Source: Myxococcales bacterium (GTDB lineage Bacteria; Myxococcota_A; Polyangia; Polyangiales; JAFGIB01). From it: 42,360 bases of DNA. The stretch is from the NCBI GenBank assembly GCA_028817905.1, contig JAPPOR010000401.1:1-42360 (forward strand), read 5' to 3'. The notes under the pieces are model-generated. The model saw only the letters and a list, made by a program, of their open reading frames with translations, made no database searches and was not told where the DNA came from. Made by a program: the position numbers and the translations under genes. Numbering within the stretch: the first letter of the stretch is position 1; each line of letters starts with the position of its first letter. This document shows, piece by piece, positions 19,176 through 29,484 of the stretch.

Positions 19176-20774
19176 ATGGCCACCGAGGAGGAACTGATCG
19201 CCGCCCGCCGGCGGCATGCGGAGGCGCTGCAGGAAGCGGACGCGCAGCCCTTCCCTAAGGGCTTCGTCGGAGACGACGAGGGCCGCCGCGAGGTCGTGGC
19301 CATCGCCAAGGACGAACAGCGCTGCGCGAGACTGCCGAGTGAGCAGGAGCTCTCCGACACAGCGACGCACCATCCGCTGTACGGACGCGTGATCGCGAAG
19401 CGCGGTCCTTTCCTTGTCATCCGGACGCCCCATGGAGACGCCCAGGCGTTGGTGCGCCCGGACAACCTCTCAAAGCCCGAGGCGGCACAGCTCAAGACGG
19501 TTGACCTCTCGGACCATGTAGCGGTCACTGGCCCGCTCGTGCGTACCCGGACGGGCGCCCTGACAGTCAAGGCCCTCACCTACCAACACCTCGGCAAGGC
19601 TCTCCTGCCACCTCCGGCGAAGTGGCATGGGCTACAGGACGTGGAGAAGCGGTACCGCGAGCGCTACGTTGACCTGTTCGCCAACCCGGAGGTCGCTGAA
19701 GTGTTCCGGGCCCGCAGCTTGGTCGTCTCCCAGCTGCGCCAATTCATGGAGGCGCGCGACTTTCTCGAGGTCGAGACTCCCATCCTACATCCGCTGCGGG
19801 GCGGCGCGACGGCCAAGCCCTTCAGCACCCACCACAACGCACTGGACATTCCGCTCTTCCTGCGCGTGGCACCGGAGCTCTATCTGAAGCGCCTGGTGGT
19901 CGGTGGGCTCGACCGGGTATTCGAGATCGGGCGCACATTCCGAAACGAGGGCGTCAGCTCACGACACAACCCCGAGTTCAGCCTCCTGGAAGCGTACATG
20001 GCCTACGCCACCGATGAGACGCTCATGGATCTACTCGAGGACATGTTGCGAGAGGTCGACCACGCGTTGCGCCAGCGGTTCCCTGGATTCGCTGCCGAAC
20101 GTGCAGTCGATTTCCGGTCGCGCTGGGAGCGCAAGCGAATGCGCGAGATTCTCGCGGACAGGGTGGAGCGCGCGGGCCAGGGAAACATCCCCCCGGCACG
20201 CCTGTGCAAGGCCCTCACCCGCGCGATCATCTTCGACGCCGACCAGCTGGATCGGACGTTGCGCGCGGTTCTTCCGGAACAAACCGAGGCAACGCGAGCG
20301 GCCCTTGAGGGACGCGAGACGTACGGCGCGCGCATCTCCGCCCTGTTCGAGCTCCTGGCGGAGGAGCACATGTCCTCGATGTATCGCACTGAGGCAGGAG
20401 ATCATTCTGTCCCGGTGTTCGTGACCGAACACCCCGTGGAAGTCTCCCCGCTGGCCCGGCGATGCGACGAGGACGACCGCTTCGTCGATCGCTTCGAGCT
20501 CTTCGTGGAGGGTCGCGAGCTAGCGAATGCCTTCTGTGAGCTCAACGATCCGGACGATCAGGCTGAACGCTTCGCCGCACAGGTGCAGAGTCGCGAGGGC
20601 GGCGACGAAGAGGCGATGGACTACGACCACGACTACATTCGTGCCCTTCGCCACGGCATGCCGCCGACGGCCGGCATCGGTGTGGGCATTGACCGCCTCG
20701 TCATGGCGCTGTGCAATCAACCGTCTATCCGAGACGTCCTGCTGTTTCCGCTGCTGAAGCCGGAGCACAAGTGA
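19176..20774 (+). CDS. lysS: Lysyl-tRNA synthetase (class II)
   Basis: [20 protein letters not shown]; motif 2 [29 protein letters not shown]; motif 3 [35 protein letters not shown]. Confidence 0.95.
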   Translation: MATEEELIAARRRHAEALQEADAQPFPKGFVGDDEGRREVVAIAKDEQRCARLPSEQELSDTATHHPLYGRVIAKRGPFLVIRTPHGDAQALVRPDNLSKPEAAQLKTVDLSDHVAVTGPLVRTRTGALTVKALTYQHLGKALLPPPAKWHGLQDVEKRYRERYVDLFANPEVAEVFRARSLVVSQLRQFMEARDFLEVETPILHPLRGGATAKPFSTHHNALDIPLFLRVAPELYLKRLVVGGLDRVFEIGRTFRNEGVSSRHNPEFSLLEAYMAYATDETLMDLLEDMLREVDHALRQRFPGFAAERAVDFRSRWERKRMREILADRVERAGQGNIPPARLCKALTRAIIFDADQLDRTLRAVLPEQTEATRAALEGRETYGARISALFELLAEEHMSSMYRTEAGDHSVPVFVTEHPVEVSPLARRCDEDDRFVDRFELFVEGRELANAFCELNDPDDQAERFAAQVQSREGGDEEAMDYDHDYIRALRHGMPPTAGIGVGIDRLVMALCNQPSIRDVLLFPLLKPEHK

Positions 20775-22933
20775 ACGAAGCGCGCAGCGTGGTGCGGGAG
20801 ACCCCGATAGGGTGGGTCACGGTCGCCTTTGTCGCGGTATCGCCGTGGATCGTGACCGCTCAGGTGGTCGCCGCAGCCAGCGCCGACGCGCTGCTGCTCA
20901 CCCTCGCGACGCGCCCTCAACTGGCAAACTGGGTTCCGCCCTCTATCGCGGCGAGTCTGATCGTCTGGCTACTCATGGCCACGGTTGCCAGCATCCAGCA
21001 GTTGCGCCGCAAGAGCCGAAGCCGCGGCCGATCGCGGATGCTCGCCGCCAGCATGTTCGGAGCGCTCAATGCCCTTTCGATCGGCGCCGCCGCTGCCGTC
21101 AGCGCGGTCCATGCGCAAGCGTTTTACATCCCAGGGCTCGGCTTGCGTGTTCCGGACGACGCCCTCGCCCCGCTCTCGGCGGCCGGCGCCCTGGCCGCGG
21201 TGGGGGCGCTTGGCACCCTGATCGGCTCGCTGTCGTGCTGGTCGCTGATGTCCGTGAAGCGCCGGGAAGAACTCTGGATCGCGCTCGACTTGGTCCTGCT
21301 AGGGGCAACCGCGTGGGCCCTGTCACAGCTTCCGAGCCAACCTCCCACAACGGCCCCAGACGCGCTCGCGTTGCCGGTCCTCAGGCACGTGCTCACGACC
21401 TCCTTCGTGCTGCGCTTCATCGCGCGTCTGCTCCCGCTGATGCTGGATGGGGTGGAGATGGTGGGCTTTCACCCGCTGGTCGCGTCCCGCCACCTACGGG
21501 CCAAGAAGAGTGGGTTTCTGGCAGCCATCAGTGTCCTATCGGTGCTGGCGGTCACGCTCTCGTCTTGCACCCTGACGACCACGCTCTCGATCATGGGCGG
21601 GTTCCGTCAGGACCTCAAGAGCAAGATCCTAGGCAACAAGGCCCACGTAGTGGTCGATCGGGAGCACGCCACGATCGAGGGCTGGCACCCCCTGATCGAC
21701 ACCATTCGACGGCAACCCGGGGTCACGGGCGTCAGCCCATATGTGCAAGGGGAGGTGATGATCTCGAGCGCCGCGAACCTCGGCACGGCGGTCCTCCACG
21801 GAATCGATCCCACCCTGATCGGCGATGTGAGCGACCTGCCCCGCAACCTGCGCACTGGCAAGCTCGAATACCTGTCACATCCAGAAAGACTCCTGGACCT
21901 ACCGGCGGACGTCCTGCGGGGTAACCTCTTGCCGCTGGTGGGCGCGCACGACCCTCCCTCCCCGGGCGAAGCGCGGGCGGACGCCGACGCCGGGACCGCA
22001 TCCGGCAACGCGCAAACGGGAAGTGCTGGGGCTCGTGATGGAGACAAGGAGGAACTGTCGAAGCGTATCGCGGCACTCGAGGAGTTTCTCAAGACGCCCG
22101 TTGCCAAACCTCCAGGTGGAGGCTCCGATAGCCGGGATGTGTTGCCAGGCATCATCATCGGACAGGAACTGGCCCGCTCGCTGCGTCTCTACGTCGGCGA
22201 CGAGGTAAACGTGGTTGCGCCTCTCGGAGCGCTGGGGCCGCAAGGGCTGATGCCCAAATCCCGCCCATTTCGAGTCGCCGGCATCTTCTACAGCGGCATG
22301 TACGAGTACGACATGAAGTTCACCTACGTGTCCCTCGAGACGGCGCAGCGCTTCCTCGGTACCGGCTCGGCGGTTAGCGGCGTAGAGGTCAAAGTGGGCA
22401 GGGTCGAACGTGCGCCCGCCATCGCTGCACGGCTGCGCAGCGCGCTCGACCGCAAGGAGCTGCGAGTCAAGGACTGGCAGGAGCTCAACAGCCGCCTGTT
22501 TGGTGCGCTGGCGCTCGAAAAGCTAGCCATGTTCATCGCCCTCGGAATCGCGATCCTGGTGGCGAGCTTCTGCATCGCGGGGACGCTTACGCTAATGGTG
22601 CAAGAGAAGGGTCGCGAGGTGGCCGTGCTGAAGGCGATGGGCACAGCAGACGGGGCAATCGTCGGAGTCTTTGTGATCGAAGGCGGACTCATCGGACTGC
22701 TCGGGGCATCCCTGGGGCTGTTCCTCGGCTACATGGTCTGCTTTGCGGTCGAGCACTTTGGCATCCGCATGAATCCCGAGGTGTACTACATCGACCGACT
22801 ACCGGTGCACATCGACCCAGCCGAGTTCGCCCTCACGGGACTCGCCGCCGTGGTGATCTGCCTCCTGATCACCATCTACCCAGCACTTCTCGCCAGTCGC
22901 TTGCGCCCGGTAGACGCGCTCCGCTACGAGTGA
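20771..22933 (+). CDS. LolC/LolE-like lipoprotein-releasing ABC permease with N-terminal membrane extension
   Basis: GTG start overlapping the lysS stop (GTGA). Canonical LolC-like part begins near [56 protein letters not shown]-terminal FtsX helices ([49 protein letters not shown]). Confidence 0.87.
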   Translation: MNEARSVVRETPIGWVTVAFVAVSPWIVTAQVVAAASADALLLTLATRPQLANWVPPSIAASLIVWLLMATVASIQQLRRKSRSRGRSRMLAASMFGALNALSIGAAAAVSAVHAQAFYIPGLGLRVPDDALAPLSAAGALAAVGALGTLIGSLSCWSLMSVKRREELWIALDLVLLGATAWALSQLPSQPPTTAPDALALPVLRHVLTTSFVLRFIARLLPLMLDGVEMVGFHPLVASRHLRAKKSGFLAAISVLSVLAVTLSSCTLTTTLSIMGGFRQDLKSKILGNKAHVVVDREHATIEGWHPLIDTIRRQPGVTGVSPYVQGEVMISSAANLGTAVLHGIDPTLIGDVSDLPRNLRTGKLEYLSHPERLLDLPADVLRGNLLPLVGAHDPPSPGEARADADAGTASGNAQTGSAGARDGDKEELSKRIAALEEFLKTPVAKPPGGGSDSRDVLPGIIIGQELARSLRLYVGDEVNVVAPLGALGPQGLMPKSRPFRVAGIFYSGMYEYDMKFTYVSLETAQRFLGTGSAVSGVEVKVGRVERAPAIAARLRSALDRKELRVKDWQELNSRLFGALALEKLAMFIALGIAILVASFCIAGTLTLMVQEKGREVAVLKAMGTADGAIVGVFVIEGGLIGLLGASLGLFLGYMVCFAVEHFGIRMNPEVYYIDRLPVHIDPAEFALTGLAAVVICLLITIYPALLASRLRPVDALRYE

Positions 22934-22956
22934 CGGGCGCCGTATAGGACCTCAGC

Positions 22957-23703
22957 GTGGAAACCTCTACACAATCCACCCCGGACACTACCCCTCAGCC
23001 CCCAGCGCTGGTCGCGGTGGAAGACGTTCGCAAGAACTTTATCCACGAAGGTAAACCCGTTTCGATTCTCAAAGGCATCGACCTGACGATCCAGCCCGGC
23101 GAAATGCTGTGCATCGTGGGCGCCTCCGGCGCAGGAAAGAGCACCCTTCTGCACCTGCTGGGAACACTCGACCTGCCCAGCTCCGGCCGGATCCTGTATG
23201 AGGGCGAAGACGTGACCCGCTACTCCAGCGCGCGCCTGGCCGACTTTCGCAATCGCAGCATTGGCTTTGTGTTCCAGTTTCACCACCTGCTTCCGGAGTT
23301 CACAGCACTGGAAAACGTCATGATGCCGGGCCGCATTCGGGGCCTGGCCGGGCATGAGCTGCGGCGCAGGGCGTCCACCCTGCTGGAAGAAGTGGGGCTT
23401 TCAGAACGGCTGACGCATCGCCCGGGCGAGCTGTCGGGGGGGGAGCAGCAGCGCGTCGCCTTGGCCCGCGCACTCGTCATGGAGCCGAAACTCGTTCTGG
23501 CAGATGAACCCACAGGCAACCTGGACAGCGCCACCGGTAGCGCCATGCACAAACTGCTCTTCGAGCTCAACGAGCGTCGCGGTACGACGTTCTTGATCGT
23601 CACCCATAGTCGCGAACTGGCAGCACAGATGCCGCGCGTGGTGCGGATGCGAGACGGTCGCATCGAGCAAGACCGCCGCAACGGCAAATTGCAGCAGACG
23701 TAG
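22957..23703 (+). CDS. lolD: LolD-like ABC transporter ATP-binding protein
   Basis: Walker [10 protein letters not shown]; signature [15 protein letters not shown]; Walker [13 protein letters not shown]; follows the LolC/E-like permease. Confidence 0.92.
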   Translation: METSTQSTPDTTPQPPALVAVEDVRKNFIHEGKPVSILKGIDLTIQPGEMLCIVGASGAGKSTLLHLLGTLDLPSSGRILYEGEDVTRYSSARLADFRNRSIGFVFQFHHLLPEFTALENVMMPGRIRGLAGHELRRRASTLLEEVGLSERLTHRPGELSGGEQQRVALARALVMEPKLVLADEPTGNLDSATGSAMHKLLFELNERRGTTFLIVTHSRELAAQMPRVVRMRDGRIEQDRRNGKLQQT

Positions 23704-23848
23704 GCCTCGACGCTTGACCTACAGGGCAGCCAAAGCTATAGCGCGCTGGGCTTTTCCAGGGCTAAGGTCTCGAAATCGCGACATCTCGATGCGGTTGCGA
23801 AACGCGGGCCACAGCCTTCCACGGCCACCGCCTGCCCAATCGCCAACC

Positions 23849-26683
23849 ATGGCCCCCTCTCGCGACCGAAACCGTTCTTGGCCCTGCCACACGCCCTCTA
23901 TGGTTGGCGCCATGTTGTTTGCGGTCGGCATCGCAGGGGTCGTGCCGCTCAAGGCCCAGCCCGACGACCCGGCCCAGGAGCCGTCGTCCGCGCCCAGTCC
24001 CGATGCTCCGCGGACATCCGCGCCCGACGCAGACCACGTTGCACCCCAGGTGACTCCTGATGCTGGAGGGGAGCGCGACCACCAGGGGCAGGGCACGGAC
24101 CCCGGCGAAACGCCGGCTGCCACTCCCCCCTCAAACGAAGGCGGGGAGCCGGCGGCCGCGGCGATGGAGCCCGCTGACCAGGCCAGTGACCAGGCCAGTG
24201 ACCAGGCCAGTGACCAGGCCAGCCCACAAAGCACAGGGGGCGGTGACACCGATGCTGCGCCAGCCTCGGAGGGCCCGCCGACCGAGGCGACCCCAAGCAA
24301 CGTGGTGCCCGCTACCATCTGTGAGGGCAAAGCCATCGCCCGTATCGAAGTAACCGGCAACGGCCGCGTCAGCGCGGACGACATTCGCGCCAGCATTGGC
24401 CTGCGCCCTGGTCTGCCTTGCACGGACCGTGAGGTAAACCGCGACGCCCGAGCCTTGTGGGACCTGGGGTATTTCAACGATGTCCAGGTCGAAGCCGAAG
24501 TCAAGCCCGACGGTCAGCTGGCGCTCACGTTTCGCGTCACGGAGCGGCCTGCGATCGGCGAAGTAGTCTTCGAGGGCAACGATGAGGTCGACAAGTCCGA
24601 CCTGGAGGAGAAGGTCACGCTCCGTCAGGGCTCGGTTCTCAGCGAGCCGAAGGTCGCCGAACAGCTAGGAAAGATCAGAGAGCTGTACGCGGAAAAAGGG
24701 TTCTTCCTCGCCAAGATCAAGTACGAGCTCGACTCGCTGCCCAACGACGAAGCACGCGTTCGCTTCGTCATCGACGAAGGCACTGAGGTCACCGTCCGCC
24801 GCATTCGTTTTCTCGGCAACAAGAACATCGAAGACGGCGAGATCAAGGGCTACATGCAGACGGGCGAGACGTCGATCTTCTCTCTCCTTAGCTCCAACAA
24901 CACGTACCGCAGGGAGGTATTCGATCAGGACCTCAACATGGTTCAGGCCCTTTACTACGATCGGGGCTACCTACTGGTCGAAGTCGCGGAACCGCTAATC
25001 GAGCTGACGCCGGACCGCAAGCACATCGATCTCACGATCCGAATCACCGAAGGACCGCGCTTCCGAGTCGGGCGCGTCAAGGTCGGCGAGATCAACGAAG
25101 ACGGTGAACCGGTGGACCCCCTGCCAGGACGCAAGTTTCTGCGCGAGAGCGTCGAGCTGAATCCCGGCGATTGGTTCAGTCGATCCACAATCGCCGAGAA
25201 CCTCCAGACCATCACTCGCTACTATCGGGACCAGGGGTACGCCAAGGTTCAGGTCACGCCCCAGACCGAGCTCAATACAGACGAACGTATCGTCCACATC
25301 GGGGTCAGCGTCCGACGCGGGCCTCTGGTCTACGTCCAGCGCATCAACTTCGGTGGCAACACCAAGACCCGGGACGCCGTGATGCGCCGAGAGCTCCGGA
25401 TCGCCGAAGGCGACCTCTACAGCCAGACCCTGGTCGAGCGGAGCAAGGAGCGCATCAATGCCCTCGGATTCTTCGAGTCGGTAGACGTCGCCGAAGAGCC
25501 GGGAGCAACCGAGGACCGCATCGTGCTCGCCTTCCAGGTTGCCGAGCGGCCGACGGGAACCTTCCAGCTGGGTGCAGGCTTTTCGTCCCAAGAAACCTTC
25601 CTGCTCACGGGCCAAATCCAGCAGCAGAATCTATTCGGTCGCGGGCAGTCGCTGTCGCTGAACATGCAGTTCTCGGGCATTCGGCAGCTGGCGCAAGTCC
25701 GCTTTGTCGAGCCCTACCTGTACGGGACGCAGTGGACCATGGCGGCCGACGTCTTCAAGATGCAGCAGCAGCTGCGAAGCTTCAACCGCGACTCCACTGG
25801 CTTCAACCTCACGTTCGGCCACCCCATCTTCAAGAACCTCTTCGACGACCATCTGCGACTGTTCGCAAGCTACCGACTTGAAGAGGTCGACATCAGCCCC
25901 GCTACGGGAGGCCTAATCGGAAGCGGTGGTGGCCTCAACTTCCAGCTGTTCCGGTTCGTGCCCCTCCACAACCTCTTCCGCAAGGGCTTGACCAGCAGTC
26001 TCCGCCTGTCGCTCCAGTGGGACAGCCGCGACAACCGCCTGTTCCCCAAACGCGGGGTATTCGCGACCGCATCGGCTGAGATCGCGGACGAACTCATCGG
26101 CTCCAACACCGATTTCGTGCGCCACCGACTCAACTATCGCTTCTATCACAAGGTGTTTTGGGAGCTGGTCTTCAAGGTGAACCTGGAATGGGGACTCATC
26201 ACGTCCTCAAACGCCCAAGGAGTGCCCGTCTTCGAGCGCTACTTCCTCGGCGGAATCCAGGACGTCCGCGGCTTTCGGCTCCAGGCCCTCGGTCCTCGCC
26301 TGGGTATCGGAACCGCCCACGACCCGACCACGCCGCCATCCCGCCAGGGCATCCCCTTTGGCGGCAACATGCAGGCCTTCTACAACCTCGAGCTGGAGTT
26401 CCCGATCGTGGAAGCGGTGGGAATCCGTGGCGTGCTCTTTCAGGACGCGGGCAACGCGTGGAATATGGAGGATCGGTTGTGCGGCCCCGATCCGAGCTTC
26501 GGAGACGCCGCAGCGTCGTCTTGCGACGTGGACCTTACGCGCCTGCGAACCTCCGTGGGGTTCGGCTTCCGATGGTTCTCCCCTCTCGGCCCTCTGCGCT
26601 TCGAGTGGGGCTTCCCGTTCGAGCCCCGCCGGCCCTTCGAAAACACCTACGAGTTCATGTTCACCGTCGGAAACGCATTCTGA
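23849..26683 (+). CDS. bamA: Outer membrane protein assembly factor BamA (POTRA repeats plus Omp85 barrel)
   Basis: POTRA-type repeats (AIARIEVTGNGRVSADDIRASIGLRPG; IGEVVFEGNDEVDKSDLEEKV; VRRIRFLGNKNIEDGEIKGY; VQRINFGGNTKTRDAVMRREL) and C-terminal FGFGFRWFSPLGPLRFEWGFPF. Start codon uncertain. Confidence 0.93.
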   Translation: MAPSRDRNRSWPCHTPSMVGAMLFAVGIAGVVPLKAQPDDPAQEPSSAPSPDAPRTSAPDADHVAPQVTPDAGGERDHQGQGTDPGETPAATPPSNEGGEPAAAAMEPADQASDQASDQASDQASPQSTGGGDTDAAPASEGPPTEATPSNVVPATICEGKAIARIEVTGNGRVSADDIRASIGLRPGLPCTDREVNRDARALWDLGYFNDVQVEAEVKPDGQLALTFRVTERPAIGEVVFEGNDEVDKSDLEEKVTLRQGSVLSEPKVAEQLGKIRELYAEKGFFLAKIKYELDSLPNDEARVRFVIDEGTEVTVRRIRFLGNKNIEDGEIKGYMQTGETSIFSLLSSNNTYRREVFDQDLNMVQALYYDRGYLLVEVAEPLIELTPDRKHIDLTIRITEGPRFRVGRVKVGEINEDGEPVDPLPGRKFLRESVELNPGDWFSRSTIAENLQTITRYYRDQGYAKVQVTPQTELNTDERIVHIGVSVRRGPLVYVQRINFGGNTKTRDAVMRRELRIAEGDLYSQTLVERSKERINALGFFESVDVAEEPGATEDRIVLAFQVAERPTGTFQLGAGFSSQETFLLTGQIQQQNLFGRGQSLSLNMQFSGIRQLAQVRFVEPYLYGTQWTMAADVFKMQQQLRSFNRDSTGFNLTFGHPIFKNLFDDHLRLFASYRLEEVDISPATGGLIGSGGGLNFQLFRFVPLHNLFRKGLTSSLRLSLQWDSRDNRLFPKRGVFATASAEIADELIGSNTDFVRHRLNYRFYHKVFWELVFKVNLEWGLITSSNAQGVPVFERYFLGGIQDVRGFRLQALGPRLGIGTAHDPTTPPSRQGIPFGGNMQAFYNLELEFPIVEAVGIRGVLFQDAGNAWNMEDRLCGPDPSFGDAAASSCDVDLTRLRTSVGFGFRWFSPLGPLRFEWGFPFEPRRPFENTYEFMFTVGNAF
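24176..24223 (+). repeat. Four tandem 12-bp repeats in the bamA 5' region
   Basis: GACCAGGCCAGT x3 followed by GACCAGGCCAGC; encodes DQASDQASDQASDQAS. Confidence 0.95.
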
Positions 26684-26759
26684 CGCACACCGCCCGCATT
26701 TCCAGGCTCTCACACGTTGCGGCCACAACAGGGCCGTGGATCTCCCATGCGCGAACCAA

Positions 26760-26773
26760 ACCTACATGTAGGT
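26760..26773. promoter_or_regulatory. 14-bp perfect palindrome upstream of the skp-like gene
   Basis: ACCTACATGTAGGT in the bamA-skp intergenic region. Confidence 0.35.
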
Positions 26774-26865
26774 AACATCACATGAATGGGCTGGTCAAGC
26801 GCGCGTCAGACGCCTTGACGCTGCCAAACCCTGCCTGGTAGCACCCCGGCACGAAAGGTACACCC

Positions 26866-27465
26866 ATGAAATCTCTGCTGAACGTCCTGTCCCTCAACGT
26901 CTTGCTCGCAGCCGCGACGACCCTCGTGGTTGCCGGCGCGCCCGCCAGCGCCGACGCGCAGAGCAAGATCGGTGTCGTCGACATTACGCGGGCGATCTCC
27001 GAGACTGAGGACGGGCGAAAGGCGCGGGACAAGCTCAAGAAGCTGACGGACAAGCGCCAGAAGGCGCTCGACAAGCAAAAGGGCGACCTGCTGAAGATGA
27101 AAGAAGCCATCGAAAAGCAGCAGGCCGTGCTGTCTGCGGAAGTGCTGGCGAAGAAGAATCAGGACCTGCAGAAAGCGTTTGCAGAACTGCAGACGAATCT
27201 CATGGAGTTTCAGCGGGAGCTCAGCGCCAAAGAGGCGGAGCTGACCAAGGACATCCTGGAACGAATGACGGAGATCGTGCGACGCATCGGCCAGAAGGAT
27301 GGCTACTCGATGATCCTGGATCGCCAGCAAGGCGGCGTCGTGTACGTACCAAGCTCCTACGATCTTACCGACGTCTTGATCCAGCGCTACAATGCTGGCG
27401 AAGGCAAGAAGTCGGGCAGGCCGAAACCCAAGGGCAAGTCAAAGGCCTCGGCAAGCAAGAAATAG
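26866..27465 (+). CDS. skp: OmpH/Skp family periplasmic chaperone
   Basis: Signal peptide; KIGVVDITRAISETEDGRKARDKLKKLTDKRQKALDKQKGDLLKMKEAIEKQQAVLS coiled coil; follows bamA. Confidence 0.85.
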   Translation: MKSLLNVLSLNVLLAAATTLVVAGAPASADAQSKIGVVDITRAISETEDGRKARDKLKKLTDKRQKALDKQKGDLLKMKEAIEKQQAVLSAEVLAKKNQDLQKAFAELQTNLMEFQRELSAKEAELTKDILERMTEIVRRIGQKDGYSMILDRQQGGVVYVPSSYDLTDVLIQRYNAGEGKKSGRPKPKGKSKASASKK

Positions 27466-27497
27466 CCCCACCCGGCGGGGCCGGAGAGAGAGCCCTG

Positions 27498-27944
27498 GTG
27501 ACCCTCGATATCCGGAGAATCCTACGCATCCTTCCCCAGCGACCACCTTACCTGATGCTGGATCGGGTGCTCGACCTGCAGCCCCGACGCTCGGCCCGGG
27601 GCATCAAGGCGGTCACCTACAACGAGCCCTTTTTCGACGGTACCCATAAGAGCTCGCCCGTGCTCCCGCCAACTCTGTGCCTGGAGGCGATGTTTCAGCT
27701 TGCGTGCGTGCTGGCGTACGCCTCGGACGCCATCGACACAACGTGTCAGGTTTTCGTGTTCGCAGGCGTCGAGGGCGCGAAGTTTCGACACCCGGTCGTT
27801 CCGGGTGACCTTCTATCGGTTTCCATCAACGTATCCCAGCAGCGGCAAAGCGTCTGGCAATGCGAAGGCTCTGTGGCGGTCGGTGAGACCGCATGCGCTG
27901 AGGCAAGGCTGCTCACGGCCATCCAGGATGCGCCCCACGCTTGA
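27498..27944 (+). CDS. FabZ-like hotdog-fold protein with altered active-site motif
   Basis: ILPQRPPYLMLDRVLDLQPRRSARGIKAVTYNEPFFDGTHKSSPVLPPTLCLEAMFQLA; FabZ-like order but the HFPGHPVMPG equivalent is THKSSPVLPP. Confidence 0.75.
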   Translation: MTLDIRRILRILPQRPPYLMLDRVLDLQPRRSARGIKAVTYNEPFFDGTHKSSPVLPPTLCLEAMFQLACVLAYASDAIDTTCQVFVFAGVEGAKFRHPVVPGDLLSVSINVSQQRQSVWQCEGSVAVGETACAEARLLTAIQDAPHA

Positions 27945-29334
27945 CAGTCGTTCCCTCTGGGTGGCAGCGCTGATGCTGTTGATGGTGTCCCACGCCGCGC
28001 AGAAGACATGGGCGGACCCCCGGGGCGGCCCCGCTGAAGGGTCCGTGATGGACCTGGAGTCGCTGAGCCTGGAGGCGGAGCGTCGAAGCGCGAATCTGCA
28101 GGCGGCCCGCCACACGCGCATGGCTGCAGAGGCGCAGCTGGACGAGGCCCGCCTGTCTCCCTTCTTTCAGTTTCAGGCCGAAGGAGGCCTAGCCGTCATA
28201 CCGGATGCAACCGGCGTACCCGGATACACGCGCGACTCGCCGAATCAGCTGACGCGCGGCTTCGGTCCAGCGATTCAAGGTCGCGTCAAGGGAGCGATTC
28301 CTGTCTGGACCTTCGGGAAGTTGAGCGCCGCGCGCGAGGCGGCCGGACACGGCGTGAAGGGCGCCGAGCACAACCTGGAGCGGGTTCGACAACAGTTGTT
28401 GTTCGACGTTCGTCGGGCCTACTTCGGCCTCCAGCTGGCACTGGACGCGGAGCAAATGCTCTCGGAGGGTCTTCCCAAACTCGAGAAGGCTCAGACGAAG
28501 CTCAAGCAGCGCCTGGCGGACGGCGACGCGGAGGTGGAGCCCGCTGACGGATACCGCCTGGCCACGACGGTCGCCGAAGTCGCGGCGCGCTCTAGCGAGG
28601 TGCGGCGTCTGGAGCGAAGCACGCGGCTGGCCCTTTCCATCCTAGCGGGCAAATCTCGCGTGCGAGTGCCCGATTGCCCGAGCAAAGCGCGCGCCCACAC
28701 ACCGAAGTCGCTGTCCTGGTACCAGACCCACGCCCGCAACAACCGACCAGAACTCGGCATGCTTCGTGCTGGCATCGGAGCGCGCAAAGCCGACCTGGCC
28801 GCAAAGCGAGCGAAGTACTTTCCCGATCTCGCGATCGGCCTCGACCTGCAGTCACAGTACATACCGGGACGTACCGCTTGGGCACACTACGACCCGTACT
28901 TCGTGGGGGGTGCGCTGATCGCACGTTGGGAACTGGATTTTGTGGGGCACAGCAGCCGCGAGAGACGCGCAGAGCACCAGCTTTTGGAGGCTGAGGCCCA
29001 ACAGGAACTGGCGCGACAGGGCATCCTCCTCGACGTCGGCGAAAAGTACGAAAGACTGACCGACGCCGATCGCCGCCTGTCGGCCTGGAAGGATGGTCAC
29101 ATGAGTGCGCGCCGGTGGTTCGTGTCCGCAGCCCAGGGACACCAGGTCGGCACGACCACCACGCGCGAGCTCATTGACGGCGTAAGTGCGTACTTCAAAG
29201 CCCGCTTCGCGCACCTACAAGCAGTCCACGACCACAACGCAGCGCTGGCCGCATTGGAACTGGCCGTAGGTGCCCCCCTTTTGACACGCGACGAGTGGAA
29301 TCTTCGCTGCGACGACGGGTTTGGAGCGGAGTAA
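27928..29334 (+). CDS. TolC-family outer membrane efflux protein
   Basis: Signal peptide; two long coiled-coil halves (VRQQLLFDVRRAYFGLQLALDAEQMLSEGLPKLEKAQTKL; ELARQGILLDVGEKYERLTDADRRL); overlaps the previous CDS end. Confidence 0.78.
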   Translation: MRPTLDSRSLWVAALMLLMVSHAAQKTWADPRGGPAEGSVMDLESLSLEAERRSANLQAARHTRMAAEAQLDEARLSPFFQFQAEGGLAVIPDATGVPGYTRDSPNQLTRGFGPAIQGRVKGAIPVWTFGKLSAAREAAGHGVKGAEHNLERVRQQLLFDVRRAYFGLQLALDAEQMLSEGLPKLEKAQTKLKQRLADGDAEVEPADGYRLATTVAEVAARSSEVRRLERSTRLALSILAGKSRVRVPDCPSKARAHTPKSLSWYQTHARNNRPELGMLRAGIGARKADLAAKRAKYFPDLAIGLDLQSQYIPGRTAWAHYDPYFVGGALIARWELDFVGHSSRERRAEHQLLEAEAQQELARQGILLDVGEKYERLTDADRRLSAWKDGHMSARRWFVSAAQGHQVGTTTTRELIDGVSAYFKARFAHLQAVHDHNAALAALELAVGAPLLTRDEWNLRCDDGFGAE

Positions 29335-29484
29335 CCTCGCCATGTCCCGAACCGAATACCGTGGCGCCGAGCCCCGTCCCATCCGCTACCCACCCCAAGC
29401 ACATGCCCTGACGCAGGTGCTCGCGGGCACGGGGTTGCCGCAGCGGCGACATGACGCGACTCAGGCCACCTGGAGGCTCTTTCA

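Noticed and set aside
20812-21924. 370-aa + strand ORF in another frame of the LolC/E gene
   Set aside because: Arg/Gly/Ala-rich frame-shifted shadow; the overlapping LolC/E frame has clear homology.
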